Shown piece by piece: positions 1 through 11,964 of a DNA stretch of 64,000 nucleotides. Position numbers and translations under genes: made by a program. Every line of letters starts with the position of its first letter. The first letter of the stretch is position 1. Under the pieces are notes generated by a model. That model saw only the letters and a list, made by a program, of their open reading frames with translations, was not told where the DNA came from and did no database searches. The stretch is from contig NW_026947484.1 in the NCBI RefSeq assembly GCF_034190915.1, positions 188,040,982 to 188,104,981 of the forward strand. The letters are read 5' to 3'. The stretch comes from Cavia porcellus. Taxonomy: Eukaryota > Chordata > Mammalia > Rodentia > Caviidae.

Positions 1-1639
1 TGTAACCCAAGATAATGGCACTCTAACAGACGTATATCTAAGAGGGACATGCAGATTCTAGGCAGCAACAGAGGTGACAGCTGAGCAGAGTGTTGAAGGA
101 TAAGTCAATTAGGGAAATGGCAAGGACTGATGTTCCAGGCAGGGGATCATGTCCTAAATCATGACATGAGATGACTTGAAAAAGCTTGGCCAAAGACACA
201 GGGAGAACACAATGGATACATTTCAATACATGCTACAAACAAAATAGAAATGTGTTTGTGTCTCTGTGCTTGCTTTTCCAGAAGAGGTCATTGTTGAATA
301 ATCGAAAATGTATTGGATTTGGAACAGGAACAGCTGGAAAAATAATGATTCTGGCTGTAGTCCTGTGCTTACACTGCATGTGTCAGGTTCTTGTGCTGCA
401 CAGAATAGAGGAATTATTACTTCACCTTAGTTTTCAGAGAAGGCAACTTATGCTCAGTGAGTAATAGCTAGTACTAGCAAGACTATTGTGTTTCTGCATC
501 TTTTTTATTGAGTTCAGGGATTTGATATTATTGGATACATGTTATTCCCTCTTGGCAGGCAATTTTCTTTTGCTGTAAATATTTAGCAACCCGGCCTCCT
601 CCCTGAACTGCCTCCATCATGAGTCCTTCCAGAGCACTCAGGAATATTCTAGAATATTCTGGAGCTTAGGAGAACACTCGCCTTCCCCACTCTTTCTTAG
701 GCACCATGGCCAACAGTCAGCAAATTTTCCTCCTAGACCTAAACGTATGGCCCCTAGAGGGGAGAGTGTGCATGGCCCAGTCTTTTCCATTTCTTAAGTA
801 TTCGCACCCACAGTCCCATGTGTACCTCTCCTTCCATATGTACATTCCTTCAAAACTGTATATTCTGCCTGCTGCGTGAGCCATTACCTAACCACCCTTA
901 GAGTCTAGATGGAGTCCTCTTCCTCTGGGGAAGACCCTTATCCTCTCATTTACAGTCACTCTCTCATCAGGGTTTCCCATGCCCCTGGGAACCTTCCCCT
1001 CCATCCTCAAAGCTCGTGGCACTCTGCATTCCGCAAAAGTGGACAAAGCATAAAGAATCCTCTCCTGTTCACCCCAGTGTCCCCAGCACCAGTTTAACAA
1101 ATGGACAACTTCCCAGTGCACATGTGATTAATACCCCAAGAAGATTCAACCCTGACCCTGCCACTGGCGGGGAATGGCTGCAGCCTACATTTTAAGCTGG
1201 TGACAAATTGGGCCCGACTTCACCTTGTCGCCCTGAATAGAGATGTGAGGCAGGAGGGCGAACCTAGGTAACCTTATCACTCTGACATCCCACCGCAGTC
1301 CTCGCCAGGTGTTAAAGGTGTGTGACCAGGAATTCCTGGTCCTGAAGTTCTACCGTTCTCCACGGTCTGGACCAGTGGCCACTACAGTTTGCAAAAACCA
1401 CCTGATAGTTCCAGTGAGGGCACAGAACCCATCCTTGCTGTCCTACATGTTTCCCCTTCTAATTATAGAGTTTGGGTTATTTTAATGAAACATTGCATAA
1501 AGGAAGAGTAAAATGCATATATTCAGATTTTTATCTTGAATCCTGTTAAAGTGTTTAGGTGGGTAGGTCCTTTTAAGAAACATCTCCAGCTGGGGAATGC
1601 AGAATCCTCTGACTATTGGGATGGTAGTAGGCACACTCC
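1..1639. other. Interval without recognised gene
   Basis: Mixed-composition DNA with only short chance frames (92 codons at most). I see no splice-bounded exon, protein motif, RNA gene or clear repeat. It could hold ancient repeats too diverged to recognise by eye. Confidence 0.5.
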
Positions 1640-1812
1640 CTAGTCACTGAGTTTCAATTCCACTCTTCCAATTATTAACTGTAAAATCTTAAATCAATTG
1701 TGTAACCTCTCTGAGTCAGTTTTCCCATCTGTAAAATGGAAATAATGCTGTCCTTATCATAGGATGTTGTAAACTTAAGAAGTAACTTTCAAGTGTTTAC
1801 ACAAGGCACTTA
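1640..1812 (+). repeat. MIR SINE
   Basis: The MIR core is clear: a run resembling TGTGTAACCTCTCTGAGTC, then CCCATCTGTAAAATGGAAAT, then a GGATGTTGTAA segment. MIR is an ancient mammalian tRNA-derived SINE, inactive for tens of millions of years. Boundaries are approximate. Confidence 0.85.
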
Positions 1813-3229
1813 ATCACTGCCCTTAGGTCTTCAAGAGCGGTTTAATTGTTCTCCCCATGTATTATTGCCTTTCTTTCTATAATATCTTTTTAAAAGTCTT
1901 GGGAAGGAAGTGTGATTCTAAACCCCACATGACCCCAAGATGAGCTGAATAAACTAATACTGGAAAGTGTCTACTGAATGAACTTGCTACAGTTCACACC
2001 CCCTTCCATCCTCAACCTTAGTATATGCACATCAGATCTCAAACGCACACATCAGTTAGTGGTTTCCAGGCAAAGATCTCGGGCAGAGCTCACATCTCTC
2101 AAGTTCCAGCCACCACCATGCCCAAAATGATAATCACTAGAGAATGTTAATGGAATGCTATAATTATAGTCTATGCATAATGGGTTGTACACTGCCAAGA
2201 AAATATTTACTTGGCTAACTCAAGCCCATGACCAAGTCTATTTTTTTTTTTACAACAGAAATAATGCTTTCATTTGTCATTGCCAGAAGCAGCAGTGGGA
2301 AACATCCTAGATGCTTCAGACACAATCAGAACATCTCTCTTGCATGTCCCCAGTAAAATTCACATGCCTTTTTCCCTTTGAAGAACCTCTGTACAACTCT
2401 TAGGTGCTTGTTCCTGTTTTTGTTTTTGTTGTTCATACCTGGCTTTTTGTAAAGTCTGTATTTATTGAAGATTTGTTTAGGAAGAACAAGAGACATAAGC
2501 TGGGAGAGTCTGGAACATTGGTTATGTCTTGTCTCAAACATCAACAAACCTTCCATCAAATCTCCTTTGCAGCAGATATGGTTTCCCTTTGGATTTGTGG
2601 CCCAGGCTGTTGAACGAAGCCTTTTAAAAAACCAGCTCTCTCACAAATAAGAAGTGTGGCCTCCTCAACCTGCTTCACCCACTTCACTTCTGGCAGCTGC
2701 CCTGGCCTGAAGATGGCTCAGACAACAGAAGTGGTGCACCCCTGGGATTCCTCCTTGAATAACAGCTTCCCAGTTTTCTTCAGGATGCATTGATCTCCAG
2801 ACATTTCTGTCTGTCTAGGGGACCACAAGCTCTAACAGGAGTCCTTCTAATCAAAGATTCCTTTCAGGCTGAGTATCCTCCCCTCCAGGGAAATCTCCTG
2901 GCTCAAACCCTGAAGTAGTCACAACCTCTCATTTTTCTCCAGATGTCACAGTACAGTACTTACAGGTACGTTTCAGTGTTTGTGTTTTAGGGTTGCAGCC
3001 TTTCAAAAATGGAGAGTTTTCTTCCTTCTTTTTGGTTCATTGCTGTTTGCAGTGCGTTTCTTAGAAGGGATAAGAGCTACAAGTTGTTTTCTGCTGTAGT
3101 TTATAGTGAGAATCTCAAAGGTCTTTTTAATTCAGATCCTTTGGTTTATGACCTATCTTCTTATCCTTCTGTATTGTGTATTCTTCCGTAATTTACTTCT
3201 GTAAGTTCCTTCATATGCATATATACAAA
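1813..3229. other. Interval without recognised gene
   Basis: Frames here are under 80 codons and overlap one another on both strands, as expected by chance. I recognise no protein domain, RNA gene or repeat. Confidence 0.5.
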
Positions 3230-3303
3230 TGTATCAGTCCTCCAGCCTCAGTCTCTCAAGTGCTGGGATTACAGGTGTGCACCACAGCACTGGTTTGGGT
3301 ATA
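3230..3303 (-). repeat. B1-like SINE fragment (7SL-derived)
   Basis: On the plus strand the run CCTCAGTCTCTCAAGTGCTG followed by GGATTACAGGTGTGCACCAC is the reverse complement of the 5' part of B1/Alu-type SINEs, including the pol III A-box region. Only about 75 bp is present, so the copy is truncated. Confidence 0.8.
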
Positions 3304-4189
3304 CATTTTTAAATATCACCTTTTTCCACTTGTCCCTTTGCAAACTCTTATTTGTTTATCTCTTTGGAAGTCTTTTCATCTTTTGTTTTCCTTTTTGTCA
3401 TTTCTCTCTTCCAGTCCTGAAATTTTCCTGCTCTCTAAAGAGCTTGGAGAGATATTCTGGGAGGACTTCCTCCTTCCTCCTCCACCCAAGAGCAAACTGT
3501 ACTTGGAGACTGTGTAATTAGTCCACAGCCAAATCATGTAGGTTTCTACAGCACCACAGCAAAGCTCGAAGTAGGCTCATAGACTAGTGTGGCTCACCTA
3601 AAATGCTCTAACCACTCCTGTGGACATTGGGGCTTTGCAGCCTTGATTAAAAAGCTGAGGGAGAGAAATGCTATCCCATAGGCACTCAGCACTGAGCCCT
3701 GTCTCTGCAGGACTGCTGTCATTACAGATGAGCTCCCGGTTAGCTGAAGAGCCCCATCCCTCCTCACACATCCCTGTGGGTCCTTGAGCTGTATAAGCAT
3801 GACACAAGAAACATCCTGCCCACCAGAGTCTCCACCTGCTTCCTGCACCTGTTTTCTTGGGTTCCGGATCCAAGGGGAAAGAAAAGATGATTCAACCTTG
3901 CATGTATGTTTATCCTGCTGCTAGAATGTCATTAAATATGGAAACTCATGCAAGTAGGATGCCAAAGAAATGGATCACTGGCTTGACAATTCCCCTGGAC
4001 TCACTGTATTTGTGGTTAAGCAAGTTGGTTCTTCAAAAAAGACACTTTCAGGATCCAGAAGAATAGAGGGGAGCATAAAGTCATGGCCTGTGGCTGGTGT
4101 GAGCAGAGTAGCAGGTGTAAGAGCCCTGATTTCACAGCAATAACTTCTAAAAACTTCCTATTTGCAGCAACTATAAGAGGTAGTTTTTA
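3304..4189. other. Interval without recognised gene
   Basis: Contains frames of 84-113 codons with no recognisable domain and overlapping frames on the opposite strand. Treated as non-coding. Confidence 0.5.
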
Positions 4190-4300
4190 CACCTTCTTAA
4201 TCTTCCGACAATCCTGCAAGCTATTTCCCCCATTTTATGCACGAAGATATTGAAGATTCTGGTAGAGACCGTGGACTATCTTTAGAGTGATTTCACTGTT
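4190..4300 (-). repeat. Possible MIR fragment
   Basis: TTTCCCCCATTTTATGCACGAAGATATTGAAG resembles the reverse complement of the MIR core (CCCATTTTACAGATGAGGAA type). It is short and diverged. Confidence 0.35.
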
Positions 4301-4729
4301 GGTGATTACGTGTTGAAAACGTTTTAACATTTGAATAAGTCCTCTAAGAAGCTGCAAATTGAGAGATGAGCCTGACCTTAAGTTTTATGTCTTCAAGCAG
4401 TTCTCTCTGGCCCTAATGCTTCTTCCCAGGGTGAGCCTGACATAGTGGGGTCAACTAACCTGTTAAGACATCCAAAACATATTACAGTGGCTCCAATTTT
4501 ACCATGGTGAATATAAATATGAGACAGTACTTTCCAACTAATTGAAAGGCCATCTTAAACTAGAATGATCTTAAAAGATCTGCTCTGGGCACTATAAACA
4601 AGACAGCAACAGAAGATAAGCAGGTGAAGACTTTACCTTGTTTCCTTTTTTGAAATGCATAAGCAGAAAAGTTCAGTATAAAACAACAGAGATAAAGGCT
4701 TGTATGTGTTCTGTGATTGTTTCTTAATC

Positions 4730-4865
4730 TTACTGGACACTTACTGAGTGTCTGGCCACTATTCAGATGCTGTTCAGTCCTTACAGCAATGCTGGGCAGT
4801 TGATGGTAGATTTAAGCCTCACAGAGTATTATAATGAAAGTGGTTGAGGAGAGGCCCTATGTTTT
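4730..4865 (-). repeat. MIR-like SINE fragment
   Basis: The segment reading ACTTACTGAGTGTCTGGCCA, then CAGATGCTGTTCAGTCCTTA, then CAGCAATGCTGG follows the antisense MIR order (TACTATGTGCCAGGCACTG, then ATCCTCACAACAA). The same order recurs at 6285. Confidence 0.55.
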
Positions 4866-4921
4866 CCTAACCTCCTCTAATGATGGGGGCACAGAAATGC
4901 AGCCCTAAAACAGATACTTAC

Positions 4922-5020
4922 TGGGGCTGGGGATTTAGCTCAGCGGCATAAGCACCTGCCTTCCAAGCAGAAAGTCTTGAGTTCAATCCCTGGTACCGGT
5001 TTAAAAAAAAATAAAAAAAG
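4922..5020 (+). repeat. ID SINE (tRNA-Ala-derived)
   Basis: It starts GGGGCTGGGGATTTAGCTCA, has an A box near the start and a B box in GAGTTCAATCCCTGG, and ends in an A-rich tail after TACCGG. ID elements are short rodent retroposons copied by L1 enzymes. Possible TSD: CAGATACTTA before and TAGATAACTA after (8 of 10 bases). Confidence 0.93.
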
Positions 5021-5429
5021 TAGATAACTACCCTCTGCAGGGACTGAAGTGAGGAGGGGCTCCCCTGAGGGCTGAGGCTGAGGCATGAAGGCAAAGAGAA
5101 GAGAGTGCTGATGGGGAAGAGGCAGACCCAGGGCCCACAGCAGTCCTAAGGGCTCTGCAGGCCAGGGAGACAAGAGCAGCCCTTTGTTTTACTTTGGTAA
5201 AGTAAATTAAAATTCCATCACAGTCCCAACTGCCAGAGGTGAGAGGCTCAGGACCTTACTTCAAACCTCCCTTTCCTCCCCTAGAGTGTACAAAATGTCA
5301 GGAGTTTACACATTTTGAAGTAATATTAGGCAGGAAAGACCCCCTAAGGCTCTTCACAGAGTTGGCCATGGTTGTCCCTGATCCTTCATGGACACTGGAA
5401 TTAGTCCCTCAGGATCCACACAGGATCAA

Positions 5430-5625
5430 AATCCACCCAGTGCTCCCACCATCCACCCAGTGCTCCTGCCATCCATCCAACACCCCCATTCATCCAGTCT
5501 TCTACCATCCACCCAATGTACCCAGCATCCATCCAGTGCCTTCGCCTCCACTCAATGGCCTCCATCCACCCAGTGATCCTGCTCCATCCAGTGCCCCCCA
5601 TTCACCCAGTGTCCCTCACCATCTA
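5430..5625 (+). repeat. Degenerate CCACCCAGTG minisatellite
   Basis: CATCCACCCAGTG and variants recur about ten times at irregular spacing (roughly 15-33 bp). The repeat keeps both strands open for a while and produces a 151-codon plus-strand frame rich in Pro, His and Ser with no domain. I regard that frame as an artefact. Confidence 0.8.
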
Positions 5626-5646
5626 TTTAGGATCTCTCACTCTGCC

Positions 5647-5724
5647 AGTGGTGGTGAACCTATGGCACGCCTGGTGCCACTGAACACTCATTGAAAACTC
5701 TAAAAGGTTCCCCATCACTGCATT
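5647..5724. mobile_element. Small hAT-like MITE
   Basis: Ends form an imperfect inverted repeat: CAGTGGTGGTGAACCTATGG at the left, and GTTCCCCATCACTG at the right, whose complement reads CAGTGATGGGGAAC. The ending and the GGCACGCCTGGTGCC interior resemble short non-autonomous hAT elements of mammals. No clear 8-bp TSD was found. A diverged relative may lie at 26589-26665. Confidence 0.45.
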
Positions 5725-6112
5725 ACCCTGCATCTTGCCGTCTATTAGTCCCCCACCATCTGTATTGCGTCTACCAACATATCTCTAGTGTTGCTACAGT
5801 TTTCTGCAGAGAAGTCTTTCTTGCTTAGTGCCTCACCAGCCAAAATCGACTCACCCTGACTTTTATGCATTCTCCAGTGCGCCATTGTCCCAGTGACACA
5901 ATGCCACAGCTGGCTCAGCTGTTTTCCCACTGTGGAATCTGCGGTCTCCTTCCTGAAAATCCAGTAGTCAGGCTACTTACTTCTTCAACCCCACTGGACC
6001 TTAGACATCCAGCTTTTTGTCCCAGAAGTGTGTGCGAGAGAGGCTCTCCGAAGGCCCATCCCTCAGAAACATAAAACCACTTTTGAAATAGTCTTGTTTA
6101 CTTAATCTTGCT

Positions 6113-6262
6113 TCCTTTTTTAAAAACAGGACCTTGGTATGTAATTCAGGTTGGACTTGAACTCACTATGTAACGCAGGCTGGCCTCAAACTCGCAGTAA
6201 TCCATCCTGCCTCAGCCTCTCAAATCCTAGGATTATAGGTACGTACCACCAAACTCAGCTTC
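6113..6262 (-). repeat. B1-like SINE (7SL-derived)
   Basis: On the plus strand it reads GAACTCACTATGTAACGCAG, GCTGGCCTCAAACTCGCAGT, then CTGCCTCAGCCTCTCAAATC and GGATTATAGGTACGTACCACC, the full antisense order of a B1 monomer. An A/T-rich tract at 6117-6127 is the complement of its tail. It is diverged, so old. Confidence 0.9.
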
Positions 6263-6284
6263 TTGTTTTTAAAAGTAGATATTT

Positions 6285-6440
6285 GTTGATTACCTTGTGT
6301 ATGCCAGGCATTACTCAGATGCTGTTCAGCCCTCACAAGAATGCATTGCAACTGATAACCTGCACCTCAGCACTTTACCCCAGGTTATCCAACTAGAGCT
6401 GAGATGCAAATTCAAACAGGAATTTCTAATGTGGGGCTTG
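6285..6440 (-). repeat. MIR-like SINE
   Basis: Antisense MIR order: TTGTGTATGCCAGGCATTAC, then CAGCCCTCACAAGAATGCA, then AGTTATCCAACTAGAGCTGAG (the complement of the tRNA-like half). Moderately diverged. Confidence 0.6.
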
Positions 6441-8600
6441 GGACAGCATATTCTGGCTTCAATGCTGCTAGCTTTTGTGACCCATGGAATCAAAGTTGAA
6501 AAGCCAGGCTTCATCTGAACCAACCTCCTGCCGATACACAACTGATACACTGTCCCCTCCATATCATAGAGAGAAGGAGCAGTTCTCATCACTGGAAGGT
6601 CTGGGACAGCACAGACTGAAACTTACTGTGCTTAAATTTCTACTGGAGAACCCGGCTTTGTTGCCCAGGACAATCCTTTCTTGCTCAAAAGGTTCAGGGT
6701 TTGAACAGGGTTTTCCTACCTTTCTGCCTCTCTTTTGCAGCCTCATGGTCCTCGGTTTCTTCTACTCCTGTCAGTGGCTGGTTTCACTCTCTGCCTTTTC
6801 CTTCCAGTGTGAAGAAGTGTCAACAACTGTCTGTGACATCACTGAGCATTTCTGTTGAGCAAATCCTCACCTCTTTCCGAGAGACTATCTAGCGTGCCAA
6901 AACATTTGACGTTTGGGTGATTTAGGAATATTCTTGAAAACTCACCTAGTGGGTAAGCAGACGTTTACCTGTAATTACCTCAGAGCAAAGGTTAAGCACT
7001 TTAGAGTTTTGAAGACATTTTAAAAGATTATTTGCAAAATTTGCAAGAGAAGAAAACAGGAGAACATCTGTTCTTTAAAATCACTATAAAATATTCATGC
7101 ACAAACCGAGTACTGAATCTTTGAAGTCATTTGGCTATGTAAGTTCAGAAAGTCTCAGCTGGAAAGAAAGGAATTTCCCTAAGTGCACTTCCTCAATCTT
7201 TTTATCTTACAATTTTCTTTATAATGCTACACCTTTCCTCAGGGATTAGTGCCATGATATTTAAATAGAGGGTTTTTTATAATAAGGATTTTTAAAAATA
7301 GATCTTTCTTGGCAAGTGAGAGAAGTTCTTTTGGAACTGCTCTGGTCTCCGAGATAAACATTATGTAAAGGAGAGTTTATGCCATGAACTCAGTGATGCA
7401 GCTGCAGGACTACCCTGCCCTCTATAGAGCGATGCCACATACATGAACGTCGTGTTAGTCCCAGGTGTTAAGAAGGTCCTCAGAAGGACCCTGGTGCCTG
7501 GACATGGTGTGTCCTTTCTGGGCCCTATGAGACTCCACTGAACGAGCTTCAGAGTGACTTTTTGGTAAAATCAGACAAAAATTCTCTTAAATACTGAAAA
7601 ACCTCCAGCTCTCTTTTAATATTGGGTGGCAGTATTTTGGAAGCATGGCTGAACTCTCCTGGAAACTGAGCTGTTCCACATAATAAAATTTGTATGCCCA
7701 ATATGATTTCAAAACTCAGAAAACAATAATGCCCAGTTAAATTAAAATTTCAGGAAAACAACAAGTAATTCTTAGTATGTTTCAAATACTGTATTTCACC
7801 TGGCATTCCCCGACCAAACTCAGTGTCAACGGCCTAATATTAATTTTCACTAAAATTCTCCATTATGTATAATAGAGATTTAGAAAAACTGCTAGTCTAT
7901 TTTTAAGCCTCTATTAAAAATATAACAAATTCTTTCTTGACAAAAGAAATATGTGCCAACTGAGGCATATGGCCGGTCTCACCCAATGTATGTGCCTTAC
8001 ACGGAATTGGAATCCGAGCCTCTACTCACTTCCGAAGAGCTGATAATTAGGGGAAACTACAAATGAGCACAAAGAAAAAAAATAGAGAAAAAGTAAGGAA
8101 ATGATCTTAGCTCCCAAAGAACCAGAAAGAGGTAATGGATCTTGAGATTTACTCCTTGCTATTTTCCCCATATCTGACACTTTTAAATACCTTTATGCTA
8201 ATTCTCAGATAAATAAATGAATTGGTTACACTGAAAGCCTCTTTCTCAAGCCACTGCACCAGCATCTCTAAGGGCCTTTCAGACTTCGCTGCTGCTACAG
8301 GCTCGAACATAAGGGACAAAGTAGACTGGAACATGTATTCCCACATGTGAATGAGTTTTGCTGAAAAATTTTTTTCTTTGCCTTGCATGAGACTCTGCTT
8401 CCTACTTTTAAAAGAGATAAAATACACTGAAGTATATTTTATGAGAATTCACGTAGCCATTTCAGGCACAAGCATTCATGATGAAAGTTTCAGAAATACT
8501 GACCACTGTCGTTTCCCTACCCAACAACATAATTCCCTGCGAAAGGGAGACACTGTGTTGACACATGATGCTCAGTAAAAGTCCAGGATAAACAAACCTC
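6441..8600. other. Interval without recognised gene
   Basis: AT-leaning DNA. The longest frame is 124 codons at 6484-6858 and shows no domain or compositional support for coding. No RNA gene or clear repeat family was recognised. Confidence 0.5.
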
Positions 8601-8655
8601 AGTGAAATACACAGAGCAAAGTAGAAAGGGGCAAAGTGAAATACACAGAGCAAAG
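8601..8655 (+). repeat. 34-bp direct duplication beside the G-rich array
   Basis: AGTGAAATACACAGAGCAAA starts at 8601 and again at 8635, giving a 34-bp period. It lies directly upstream of the G-rich array and may be a product of the same slippage or unequal exchange. Confidence 0.85.
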
Positions 8656-8679
8656 GACAGGGTGGGACGGGACTGGACA

Positions 8680-9881
8680 GGATGGGATGGGATGGGATGG
8701 GATGGGATGGGATGGATGGGATGGGATGGGATGGGATGGGATGGGATGGGATGGGATGAGATGGGATGGATGGGATGGATGGGATGGGATGGGATGGGAT
8801 GGGATGGATGGGATGGGATGGGATGGGATGGATGGGATGGGATGGGATGGATGGGATGGGATGGATGGGATGGGATGGGATGGATGGGATGGGATGGGAT
8901 GGATGGGATGGGATGGATGGAATGGGATGGGATGGGATGGATGGGATGGGATGGGATGGATGGGATGGATGGGATGGATGGGATGGGATGGATGGGATGG
9001 GATGGGATGGGATGGGATGGGATGGGATGGATGGGATGGGATGGGGTGGGATGGGATGGGATGGATGGGATGGGATGGGATGGATGGGATGGGATGGGAT
9101 GGGATGGATGGGATGGGATGGGGTGGGGTGGGATGGGATGGGATGGATGGGATGGGATGGGATGGATGGGATGGGATGGGATGGGGTGGGGTGGGATGGG
9201 ATGGGATGGATGGGATGGGATGGGATGGATGGGATGGGATGGGATGGGATGGATGGGATGGGGTGGGATGGGATGGGATGGGATGGATGGGATGGGATGG
9301 GATGGGATGGGGTGGGGTGGGATGGGATGGATGGGATGGGATGGGATGGGATGGATGGGATGGATGGGATGGGATGGGATGGGATGGGATGGGATGGGAT
9401 GGGGTGGGATGGGATGGGATGGATGGGATGGGATGGGATGGGGTGGGGTGGGATGGGATGGGATGGGATGGATGGGATGGGATGGGATGGATGGGATGGG
9501 GTGGGATGGGATGGGATGGATGGGATGGGATGGGATGGATGGGATGGGGTGGGATGGGATGGGATGGATGGGATGGGATGGGATGGGATGGATGGGATGG
9601 GATGGGATGAGATGGGGTGGGATGGATGGGATGGGATGGGATGGGATGGGATGGATGGGATGGGATGGGATGGGATGGATGGGATGGGATGGGATGGATG
9701 GGATGGGATGGATGGGATGGGATGGGATGGATGGGATGGGATGGGATGGGATGGGATGGGGTGGGATGGGATGGGATGGGGTGGGGTGGGATGGGATGGG
9801 ATGGGATGGGATGGATGGGATGGGATGGGATGGATGGGATGGGATGGGATGGATGGGATGGCGTGGGATGGGATGGGATGG
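8680..9881 (+). repeat. 1.2-kb (GGGAT/GGAT)n tandem array
   Basis: The block is built of two words, GGGAT and GGAT, plus GGGGT variants. The plus strand is almost free of C. Exact higher-order copies are visible: the 63 bp at 9120-9182, starting GGGGTGGGGTGGGATGGGAT, repeats at 9183-9245. Stop codons are almost absent, so several frames stay open for hundreds of codons on both strands ([12 protein letters not shown] plus, [12 protein letters not shown] minus). These are repeat artefacts. Every GGG run could take part in G-quadruplexes. Exact length may differ between animals or be wrong in the assembly. Confidence 0.97.
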
Positions 9882-11116
9882 CTGAAAGAAATGGAAATAG
9901 AACTCCTAGAAGGAATTAGGACTTTTAAAAATGTCAAATATCGCAGTTTTATTGGTGGCCACATGATATACTAAAAGCATTCTGGGTCTTTTAGCAATAG
10001 CGTGACAGACAAGTATTTCTAAGCAAACAGTAAAGTACTGAACAGAAAATTTGCCCCCAAAAATAAACATTAGGGTAAATACTATGTAACTGGTCACATA
10101 GAGATTCATTTACTAATTTTTTATTTAAAAGAAAAAAGACCCTGATAGGAAAAGCAAAAAGCAAAAGAGACAAATAAACAACAACAAACCCTAAACAATA
10201 ACAATATAGGTTTTCAAAACAAGGTGACAGGAATTTAACGATGGTCACTATATTACATAGTGTTATCTTCAGAGGGTTGCTTAGACTACCAGATATAGAC
10301 CTGTAAAATTGATCCAATCATATGAGTAGTAACTGTTCTGTTCCAAGCACTAATAGAATTAGTAGTATAGCCATCTTGGCTATCTTATACATACACAAAC
10401 AGACCTATGTGTAAGTTTCCCTTCCTCCTTTCCTCCTTTCCCCTGTCCCAGTTACTTTGCCCCTTTGAGCAGTTTCTTACCCCTACACAACACTTATTGT
10501 AGATTTTGGATCTTATTTGCTCTTTCAGTCATTTACTGTTCCATTTTGAAAAGCCTGTGAAACCAAAGACATTTTAAGTTTCGATCCCTTGGGTTAAGCA
10601 CCTCTCCTCTCTCCTAACACTCCTTCATCTCCAACTTGGAGATCACTTGGAAAATTTGATTTCTGTGAGATCAACTTTAAGAGATAAAACACTAGTCAGA
10701 AAAATACAAGTAACATTATTTCTTCCTGTATGAAGGAAATTATTTCCTTACAAAAGAAACACAGTCTCATTTTCCATGTATTGCACAGGGAAAGGTTTTA
10801 TTTTTATAAATCTAAATACAACTTTCATGAGCTTTTGAGTTGTTTGGTTTATCCCAATTCACTGGGGATCTTCATCAAGAAACTCAGTGTGGATCCTTTA
10901 TTTTCCAAAATTGATTGAAATAAATATAAATGGTAAGCGGCCTGTAATTCAATTATACTTTAAATTTTAAAATGTGTTTCCTGTCCTGTACTAGAGAGAA
11001 AATAGTTACTACACAGTGTCATTTAAAGAAGAAAATAAGTTCTTATAATCTAGATAAATTCCTCATCAACAAATGTAAAACTACTTTAATAAAACAAGCC
11101 TTTTTTAAAAACTGGT
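9882..11116. other. Interval without recognised gene
   Basis: AT-rich DNA; the longest frame is 108 codons on the minus strand with no domain. No recognised repeat apart from short A-rich tracts. Confidence 0.5.
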
Positions 11117-11128
11117 TTGAAGTTTTGT

Positions 11129-11211
11129 TTTTAATCAGTACTAGGGATCAAACTCACAACTATGTGCTTGCAAGGCAGGTACTTACATGGCTGAGCTAAA
11201 TCCCCAGCCCC
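11129..11211 (-). repeat. ID SINE (tRNA-Ala-derived)
   Basis: The plus strand reads AGTACTAGGGATCAAACTCA, then CTTGCAAGGCAGG, then GAGCTAAATCCCCAGCCCC, the complement of the ID body. The T-rich left end is the complement of its A tail. Flanks TTGAAGTTTTGT (11117-11128) and TTGAAGTTGTAT (11212-11223) match at 10 of 12 bases as a TSD. Confidence 0.92.
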
Positions 11212-11303
11212 TTGAAGTTGTATTTGAAAATAAAAACACAAAGTTTGAACTCCCAGAGCCTTATTGAACAAGTTCATCTGATCAGTGTGAAGAACTGAAC
11301 AAT

Positions 11304-11331
11304 AGTATATATATATATATTTTTTTTTTTT
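11304..11331. repeat. (AT)n plus T tract
   Basis: A short TATATATATATAT run is followed directly by a run of T. Simple sequence repeat. Confidence 0.85.
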
Positions 11332-11964
11332 GGAAATACGCTGTGTTATCTTATATCCTAGTCAAAAGTGAGCATGAGGTGATAACAGCCTAAAATATGT
11401 GTGCAGGTGTAATTAAATATATATGGGGAAAGGGTCACCTATTAAATACTGCAAGTCAACTGATCAATTTCCTTGTGATTTTCTTTAAGGCTAAAACAGT
11501 TCCTTCAGCTATTCCCCATTCGTTTTGATGTCACACACCCTCATTCTTTGTCATACCTGAGCACGCCTGGGCTTGGAAATAGCCAGTTTATGGTGTCCAC
11601 CCCAAACCTGGCCACACAACAGAAAGGGGATCACCCTGCATACCACACAAAATGCCACTTTATTTCCGTCATGTTATTAACAACACAAGACAGCTACACA
11701 AATGCTTTATCTTAATTCATGACTTATTACTAAGTCTGAAAGTCAATGTGTCAAGATAACACCTTAAAGTCTTTTACCTTTTTGTCCTCCCTTCTTTGAA
11801 CACCAAGTACGTCTTTTCCACCCCAAGGCTCATTGCCTTGAGGAGAATAAGGACTGGTGAAGCTAGACTGAGAAGAGAAAGCTGTCAGTCCAGGTTTTAA
11901 CCAAAGGAGCATCTGAACCGGACTAAGATCTTAAAACTTAAAATCAAGAATGTCATTTCCCAAA

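Noticed and set aside
4922..5020. A tRNA gene suggested by A-box and B-box-like sequences
   Set aside because: Same body as six other ID SINE copies here, with an A-rich tail and possible TSD; it cannot fold as a complete tRNA.
8680..9881. CRISPR array or telomere block
   Set aside because: There are no unique spacers and no TTAGGG units. The genome is mammalian and the block is a simple tandem repeat.
8462..9974. Several 300-500-codon frames on both strands
   Set aside because: All lie in the GGGAT/GGAT array, where stop codons hardly occur. The products are simple repeats of Met-Gly-Trp-Asp or His-Pro-Ile-Pro-Ser, with no complex sequence.
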